Assembly (NCBI GenBank): GCA_964450715.1
Contig: CAYVFC010000100.1
Coordinates: 1 to 30,160, forward strand
Direction: 5' to 3'
Length of the DNA stretch: 30,160 bases
From: CAYVFC01 sp964450715
GTDB lineage: Bacteria > Myxococcota_A > Polyangia > Polyangiales > JAFGIB01
Below, piece by piece: positions 26,093-30,160 of the stretch. Position numbers and translations under genes: made by a program. Under the pieces are notes generated by a model that searched no databases, was not told where the DNA came from, and saw only the letters and a list, made by a program, of their open reading frames with translations. The stretch's first letter is position 1; each line of letters opens with the position of its first letter.

Positions 26093-26583
26093 AACACCTC
26101 ACTCTCCCCCGCTCCGTTCCAGGCCGGGATGTTCATGGTTAATAGAAAGTCGGTTTCCGAGCCTTCCCACAGGAAATCCATCGGGTCCGCGGGGCGGTAT
26201 CCGTTCTCGGACAACGCGCCGGGGTATTCGAGCAGCCAGTCCAGAGCCAGCGGTTGCGCGACCGCCGGCTCGTCCTCCTGCTCGGCTATGGTGAGGGTCT
26301 GCTCCGCGGAGACAGCCGCCATGGCGGCGGTTCGAGCCGTCTGTAGGCGCCGGGCCGAGGCAGGGGTTCGGGACGGCGCCTCCTCCGGCGCCAGGATCGT
26401 CAGCGCGACCACTACCGCGCCCAGGGCCGCCACCAGACCGGGCCCGAGCCCCCAGCGCCAGTCCGCGCGGCTCCCCTCTCTCGCCGCTCGTAGTCGGGCG
26501 TCGCTCCAGCACCGGTCGAATTCCGGAACCGGATTCCGCTCGCGTTGCGAACGCAGAAGGGCCTTCAGCTCATCGTCGCGCAT
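26089..26583 (-). CDS. One-TM protein, probable anti-sigma factor
   Basis: A 164-residue protein with a ~45-residue cytoplasmic N-terminus, one membrane helix (about 47-66, LVAALGAVVVALTIL) and a periplasmic C-terminus. This topology and its position, overlapping the ECF sigma gene by 14 bases, fit a membrane anti-sigma factor. The zinc anti-sigma motif (HxxxCxxC) is absent, so it would be of the CnrY/RseA-like rather than ZAS type. The periplasmic part has no recognised domain. Start ATG 26583. Confidence 0.65.
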   Translation of the reverse strand: MRDDELKALLRSQRERNPVPEFDRCWSDARLRAAREGSRADWRWGLGPGLVAALGAVVVALTILAPEEAPSRTPASARRLQTARTAAMAAVSAEQTLTIAEQEDEPAVAQPLALDWLLEYPGALSENGYRPADPMDFLWEGSETDFLLTMNIPAWNGAGESEVL

Positions 26584-27103
26584 CGGTCTTCTCTGCTTCT
26601 CGTTCCAGCAGCTTGGCGAGCTTCTGCTTGGCCCGGTGGTAGTGGGTGCGGGCAGTGCCCACGGATAGATCGAGCAACCGCGCTGCCTGTTCGATGGTCA
26701 TGTCGTGCAGGAAGACCAGCTCGACCAGCTCGAGCTGTCGACCTTGCAGCCGCCCCATGGCCTCGCGTACCTTGTGCGCTGTTTCATTCTTCCGCGCCTC
26801 GCTCTCCGGATCGACGGCCGCCGGCGCGACCGGGGAGCGGCCCAGCTCCAGCCTGAGTATCCGCCCCCAGATGGACCGGCGGCGCCTGCGCGAGGCGGCA
26901 ACCCTGCGCGCCACACCGAAGAGAAAGGCCACCGGATCATCGGCTCCCAGCAGATCGGCGCGTCCCTCGATCACCTGAAGGTAGGTCTGTTGCACGATCT
27001 CCATCGCTTCCTCCTCGTTTCCGCGCCCGAGCGCTCGCGCCCAGCGAAAAAGCGCGGCGTGATGCAATCTGGCGACCTCGGCGGCCCTGTTGTTTTCGCT
27101 CAC
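26570..27103 (-). CDS. ECF-type RNA polymerase sigma factor
   Basis: A 177-residue sigma-70 family factor. Region 2 is seen in the first ~75 residues (ALFRWARAL, EIVQQTYLQVI, DDPVAFLFGVARRVA), then a variable Arg/Pro linker, then region 4 with a helix-turn-helix (MTIEQAARLLDLSVGTARTHYHRAKQKL). I chose GTG 27103, which has an AGGAGA ribosome site; an ATG at 27136 is the alternative, and the frame further upstream is non-coding. It heads a three-gene operon with a membrane protein and a periplasmic sensor, so its release probably follows an envelope or metal signal. Confidence 0.9.
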   Translation of the reverse strand: MSENNRAAEVARLHHAALFRWARALGRGNEEEAMEIVQQTYLQVIEGRADLLGADDPVAFLFGVARRVAASRRRRRSIWGRILRLELGRSPVAPAAVDPESEARKNETAHKVREAMGRLQGRQLELVELVFLHDMTIEQAARLLDLSVGTARTHYHRAKQKLAKLLEREAEKTDARR

Positions 27104-27278
27104 CCTGTTCTCTCCTGGTCCGGGGAGGGGGTTCATATGACAGAAAGTAACCATTTGCCGAAGGGTCCGCAGAAATGAGGGCCGTCTCGCGCTTGCAGCG
27201 GGGGAAGAGGACGGCGGCGGTCGATCGGGGCCGGGCATTTGCCAGCGGTGCCGAGCGTTGATATGCCCTGTACCGGGC

Positions 27279-28862
27279 ATGACGGGCGAACGGAACGAGA
27301 GCAAGGGCTGGGGCGAGCACCGGCCCATTCCATCGGTGGACCTGCCCTTGCTGTTTCAGGAGCGGCGCGCGGTGCGCATCCGCAACGCGGTCGGCGCCGG
27401 GGTCGTGCTCTGCGTGGTCGGAGGCGGAGCGGCGGCCGCGCTTTTCGTACCCGGGCTTCTGGGGCTGCAGCGCGTCTCGGTCATCGCGGTCAACGCCGGT
27501 AGGGACGCGGCGCTGGCAGCGATCTCCGACGCTGGTTCGGCCGAAACCGATCACACCGGACCGGCCGGCTCGGGCGGCGGAGCGGTCGAGCATCCGGACG
27601 AGGCCGTGCAGGAGTCCGTTCAGGCCGCGGCCGCGCCCGAGGAAACAACGACCGTCGAACCGGATCGCTCCGCCGGCGAGCGACCGGTCAAGGGACGAAT
27701 CCGGCGCTTCGGCCAGGCCAGCGGATTTCGCGACGCGCTGCGTTCCGCCGGCCTGTCGAGCGACGAGGCCACGCAACTCGTCAAGGCGCTGGAGAAGCTG
27801 GTGGATTTCCGCAAGTGCAGGCCGGAGGACGAGCTGGTGGTGGAGCGCGACGGCGACAACCGTCTGGCTCTCTTCGAGTATCGGGTCGGCGCGACCGAGA
27901 GCTACCGCGTGGAGCGGAAAAGCAACGGCGAGCTCAGGGCCAAGCGCGTCACCGTTCCGGTGGAGAAGCGATCGACCGCCATGGGGGGCGTCATCAAGCG
28001 ATCTCTGGGGCAAGCCATGGACGCGGTGGGGCTGGACCGGGGATACGCCGGGGTGTTCGTGGAGGTGTTCGAGGGCAGGGCCGATTTCAAGCGCGATACC
28101 CGGCAGGGCGACGGCTACCGAATCCTGGTCGACCGGCAATACGTGAAGGGGAAGTTCGTCGGATACGGCGACGTCTCGGCACTGGAGTATCGCGGTCAGC
28201 GCACCGAAACCTTGCGGGCCTTCTGGTTCGAGCCCAGAAAGGGCAAAGCCGAGTTCTTCGACGAGAAGGGCTGCGCCATGCAGAGCAGCCTGCTGCGTAC
28301 GCCGCTTCGTTACGACCATATCTCCTCGCGGTTCAACCTGCGGCGCAAGCACCCCATTTTGAAAAGAGTAATCCCCCATCTCGGCGTCGACTTTGCGGCG
28401 TCGCCGGGCACCATCGTCCGCGCCGCGGCCGACGGTACCGTGCGCTTCGCCGGCGAGAAGGGGGCCAACGGTCTGCTCGTTTACCTGCACCACGACGGCG
28501 GATACGAGACCTTCTACGCCCACCTCTCCCGCATCTCGCGGGGCATCCGCCGCGGAGCCCGGGTGCAGCAGCGGCAGGTCATCGGTGCGGTAGGCAACAC
28601 GGGCCGGTCGACCGGTCCGCACCTGCATTTCGCCGTGAAGCGGAACGGCAAGTTCGTCGATCCCGAGCCCATCCTGAACGGACCGGGCAAGCCGCTTCCC
28701 GCTTCCGAGATGCCCAGGTTCCGCCGTACCCGGCGCCGGCTGGCGCGCCAACTCGAGACGGTGCACCTTCCCGCGCTACCCAGTGCAAAGGGGGAGGAGA
28801 AACCGCGCGCGGAGCCGGTTCCCGAGCAGATACCGCAGGGAAGCGAGGAGCTGGATTTTTGA
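27279..28862 (+). CDS. M23-family metallopeptidase (membrane-anchored)
   Basis: A murein endopeptidase-type protein of 527 residues from ATG 27279; an in-frame TTG at 27258 would add seven residues, and neither start has a clear ribosome site. One N-terminal membrane anchor is present at about 38-65 (AVGAGVVLCVVGGGAAAAL). An Ala/Glu-rich linker follows, then a LysM/OapA-like spacer region (GFRDALRSAGLSSDEA). The C-terminal LytM domain has its zinc ligands: His367 and Asp371 in HLGVDF, and His448/His450 in GPHLHF. It would cut peptidoglycan cross-bridges in the periplasm, like MepM. Divergent from the sigma-factor operon. Confidence 0.93.
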   Translation: MTGERNESKGWGEHRPIPSVDLPLLFQERRAVRIRNAVGAGVVLCVVGGGAAAALFVPGLLGLQRVSVIAVNAGRDAALAAISDAGSAETDHTGPAGSGGGAVEHPDEAVQESVQAAAAPEETTTVEPDRSAGERPVKGRIRRFGQASGFRDALRSAGLSSDEATQLVKALEKLVDFRKCRPEDELVVERDGDNRLALFEYRVGATESYRVERKSNGELRAKRVTVPVEKRSTAMGGVIKRSLGQAMDAVGLDRGYAGVFVEVFEGRADFKRDTRQGDGYRILVDRQYVKGKFVGYGDVSALEYRGQRTETLRAFWFEPRKGKAEFFDEKGCAMQSSLLRTPLRYDHISSRFNLRRKHPILKRVIPHLGVDFAASPGTIVRAAADGTVRFAGEKGANGLLVYLHHDGGYETFYAHLSRISRGIRRGARVQQRQVIGAVGNTGRSTGPHLHFAVKRNGKFVDPEPILNGPGKPLPASEMPRFRRTRRRLARQLETVHLPALPSAKGEEKPRAEPVPEQIPQGSEELDF

Positions 28863-28864
28863 TA

Positions 28865-28884
28865 TCGGTTCCTGCAAGAACCGA
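28865..28884 (+). terminator. Hairpin after the M23 peptidase gene
   Basis: TCGGTTC (28865-28871) pairs with GAACCGA (28878-28884) around CTGCAA, starting two bases after the stop codon. No T-run follows, so its strength is doubtful. Confidence 0.4.
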
Positions 28885-28901
28885 GCGATTGTCGTATCTC
28901 G

Positions 28902-28917
28902 CGAAGTGAGAAATCTC
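28902..28917 (+). repeat. Second copy of the CGAAGTGAGAAATCTC repeat core
   Basis: Sixteen bases identical to 17375-17390, here without the complementary arm, in the gap between the M23 peptidase and TrmO genes. Confidence 0.6.
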
Positions 28918-28963
28918 GAAACGGAATCGCGACAGAAACCTTGCGTGTATTAATGGATAAATA

Positions 28964-29443
28964 ATGCAAGGAACGCCCATACAGTTCGAGCCCATCGGAT
29001 GGGTCCGCAGTCCAGAGAAGGTGCGCGGGCTGAAGAGCTTCCGTCAGGTACAGGCCGATATCGTCATCCGGGAGGATCTGGTCGAGGCGCTGGACGGGTT
29101 GAGCGGGTTCAGCCACCTGGAGGTCGTCTATTACATGCACCTCGCGGCGCCGGCCGAAGGCTACCGGGCCCGCATCCATCCCATGGGCTTCGAGCAACTC
29201 CCGCTGGTGGGCCTGTTCGCGACCCGATCCCCGCACCGGCCGAACCGACTGGGGGTGACCCTCTGCCGCCTGCTCGAGGTGCAGGGCAATGTCGTGACCA
29301 CCCGGGGGCTCGACGCGCTGGATGGCTCGCCGGTGCTCGACATCAAGGCCGCCTGGAAGGATCGCTATCTCGAGGCGGCGGAGATGCGTTTTCCGGTGTG
29401 GACCGAGACAGCCATCGAATTGTGGGAGGAACTGAGGAAATGA
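28964..29443 (+). CDS. trmO: TrmO/TsaA: tRNA threonylcarbamoyladenosine N6-methyltransferase
   Basis: A 159-residue protein of the TsaA/YaeB fold, which methylates t6A37 of certain tRNAs with SAM. Landmarks are PIGWVRSP at 10-17, FSHLEVVYYMH at 49-59, LFATRSPHRPNRLG at 84-97 (the cofactor-binding signature) and LDALDGSPVLDIK at 116-128. Some TsaA-domain proteins have only partial assignment, but this core is complete. The C-terminal extension of E. coli TrmO is absent, as in many archaea and bacteria. Start ATG 28964 lacks a strong ribosome site and is preceded by an AT-rich leader. Confidence 0.9.
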   Translation: MQGTPIQFEPIGWVRSPEKVRGLKSFRQVQADIVIREDLVEALDGLSGFSHLEVVYYMHLAAPAEGYRARIHPMGFEQLPLVGLFATRSPHRPNRLGVTLCRLLEVQGNVVTTRGLDALDGSPVLDIKAAWKDRYLEAAEMRFPVWTETAIELWEELRK

Positions 29444-29587
29444 ATGGCATTCGACCCCCTTCCGTCCTACCTGGAAACGATGGCGTTCCGGGAGCTACGC
29501 GGAGCAGCCGCGGACCCGGCGATGGTCTCCATTTGCGGAGGAAGGCCACGAGCGTACCGACTTTACACAGGTGCTGAAAGTTGCTAG
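29444..29587 (+). CDS. Possible 47-residue peptide coupled to trmO
   Basis: An ATG directly abuts the trmO stop codon (TGA then ATG) and has a GAGG ribosome site six bases upstream. The frame runs for 47 codons and begins MAFDPLPSYLETMAFRELRG. Translation signals are good but the sequence has no known relatives that I can name; it could be the remains of a larger gene. The rest of the gap up to 29614 holds nothing I can identify. Confidence 0.35.
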   Translation: MAFDPLPSYLETMAFRELRGAAADPAMVSICGGRPRAYRLYTGAESC

Positions 29588-29614
29588 GAAGAATTAAGGG
29601 GTAGGAGAAGTGCC

Positions 29615-30160
29615 GTGTCGAGAATTTATCTAAGAGTTCCACTACTCGCGTGCTTGCTCGCGGTCGCCGCGGCGGTCGCGCAAGCGCAGGATGCAGACGT
29701 GGTCGGCAAGCTCGCAGAGCACAGCGGCCTCAATAAACGGGAGGCCCGCTCGCTCGTCAAGAAGGTATCAGGCAAGATGCAGAAGGCGGCCGATTCCTTC
29801 TCGGGCATGAACGACCCCATCCGCCGGGCGATGCGAATCGCGGTGTTTGGAGCCGCATCCGCCGGTCCGCAGCAGGACATGGTCAACGACGCCAAAGCCC
29901 GCCTCTACCTGTACGGCGGTCTCAACGGCCGTGCGCTGGCGCTGCTTTTCCGGCCCGGCCCCACCTCGGTGGCGAACTGCGTCGCCGGTTTCGGGTTGCA
30001 GCAGAACGAGTGCGAGGCGCTGGTGGCAGCCTCTGCGCAGCGGTCGGTCGCCGAGATACGCAATCAGCAGCAGGCGCGCCAGCAGATGCCCGCGCCCGGC
30101 CCGGTAGCCCGGCCCATGCCCGTGCAGCGGCCCGTGGCCCGGCCGGTGCCGGCGCCGCGG
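29615..30160 (+). CDS. Secreted hypothetical protein, cut by the window end
   Basis: The frame stays open to the right edge (182 codons visible). It starts at GTG 29615 with a GGAG ribosome site seven bases upstream. A signal peptide (RVPLLACLLAVAAAVAQA) with probable cleavage at AQA-QD is followed by a helical domain (KLAEHSGLNKREARSLVKKV, then MRIAVFGAASAG and YLYGGLNGRALALLF) with two cysteines about 15 residues apart near 127-142. It then enters a Gln/Arg/Pro-rich linker (PVARPMPVQRPV). The Pro-rich linker recalls the start of the window's first gene, so a barrel domain might follow outside. Function unknown. Confidence 0.7.
   Translation, partial: MSRIYLRVPLLACLLAVAAAVAQAQDADVVGKLAEHSGLNKREARSLVKKVSGKMQKAADSFSGMNDPIRRAMRIAVFGAASAGPQQDMVNDAKARLYLYGGLNGRALALLFRPGPTSVANCVAGFGLQQNECEALVAASAQRSVAEIRNQQQARQQMPAPGPVARPMPVQRPVARPVPAPR

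Noticed and set aside
26905..27328. Longer sigma-factor start reaching to 27328
   Set aside because: The added N-terminal part is Pro/Arg-rich shadow sequence; GTG 27103 has a ribosome site and gives a normal ECF length.

Overview
The window is GC-rich (roughly two-thirds G+C by eye) and comes from an anaerobic or facultatively anaerobic Gram-negative bacterium. Signal peptides, an outer-membrane-type barrel protein, an OadB-type sodium pump and Spy/CnrX-like and M23 envelope proteins support this. Several hypothetical proteins (20185-21636 and the pair at 21772-22808) look to me like deltaproteobacterial/myxobacterial types. The exact phylum cannot be fixed from the sequence. I see no rRNA, tRNA, CRISPR array or insertion sequence.

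Layout. 1-887: end of a Pro/Ala-rich, probably barrel-forming envelope protein. 902-2107 (-): thiolase. 2398-5247 (+): a 949-residue protein joining a tungsten aldehyde oxidoreductase to an iron-type alcohol dehydrogenase. About 5530-8570: a patch of visibly lower GC holding a six-TM chemoreceptor with a degenerate thioredoxin head, a long gene-poor stretch with inverted repeats, and a 61-residue Cys-rich protein. 8576-11929 (-): a complete sodium-pumping glutaconyl-CoA decarboxylase module (beta pump, carboxyltransferase, a 71-residue biotin carrier and a 45-residue OadG/GcdD-like membrane peptide). 12119-20079 (-): a long operon, read from right to left, encoding two 2-hydroxyacyl-CoA dehydratase/benzoyl-CoA reductase-type Fe-S subunits, two different ATPase activator subunits, a truncated acetyl-CoA-synthase-like protein, a GMC oxidoreductase, a radical SAM protein and a small membrane protein. 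A candidate terminator at 12031-12059 separates the two minus-strand units.

20185-22808: a secreted hypothetical protein, a perfect 34-bp palindrome and two coupled hypothetical genes. 22928-25297 (+): type III pantothenate kinase, a DUF6485-like Cys-rich protein and a GH1 beta-glucosidase. 25451-27103 (-): ECF sigma factor, one-TM partner and periplasmic His/Cys-rich sensor, overlapping like a CnrH-Y-X system. 27279-30160 (+): M23 peptidase, TrmO, a possible 47-residue peptide and the start of a secreted protein.

How it may work together (inference): two distinct ATPase subunits beside two Fe-S subunits suggest an ATP-driven class I aryl-CoA reductase. Its downstream product glutaconyl-CoA would be decarboxylated by the adjacent sodium pump to crotonyl-CoA, and the thiolase would finish to acetyl-CoA. 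The main alternative is a 2-hydroxyglutaryl-CoA dehydratase route of glutamate fermentation. The acetyl-CoA-synthase-like protein, the GMC enzyme and the radical SAM enzyme inside this operon are the least explained and most interesting parts.
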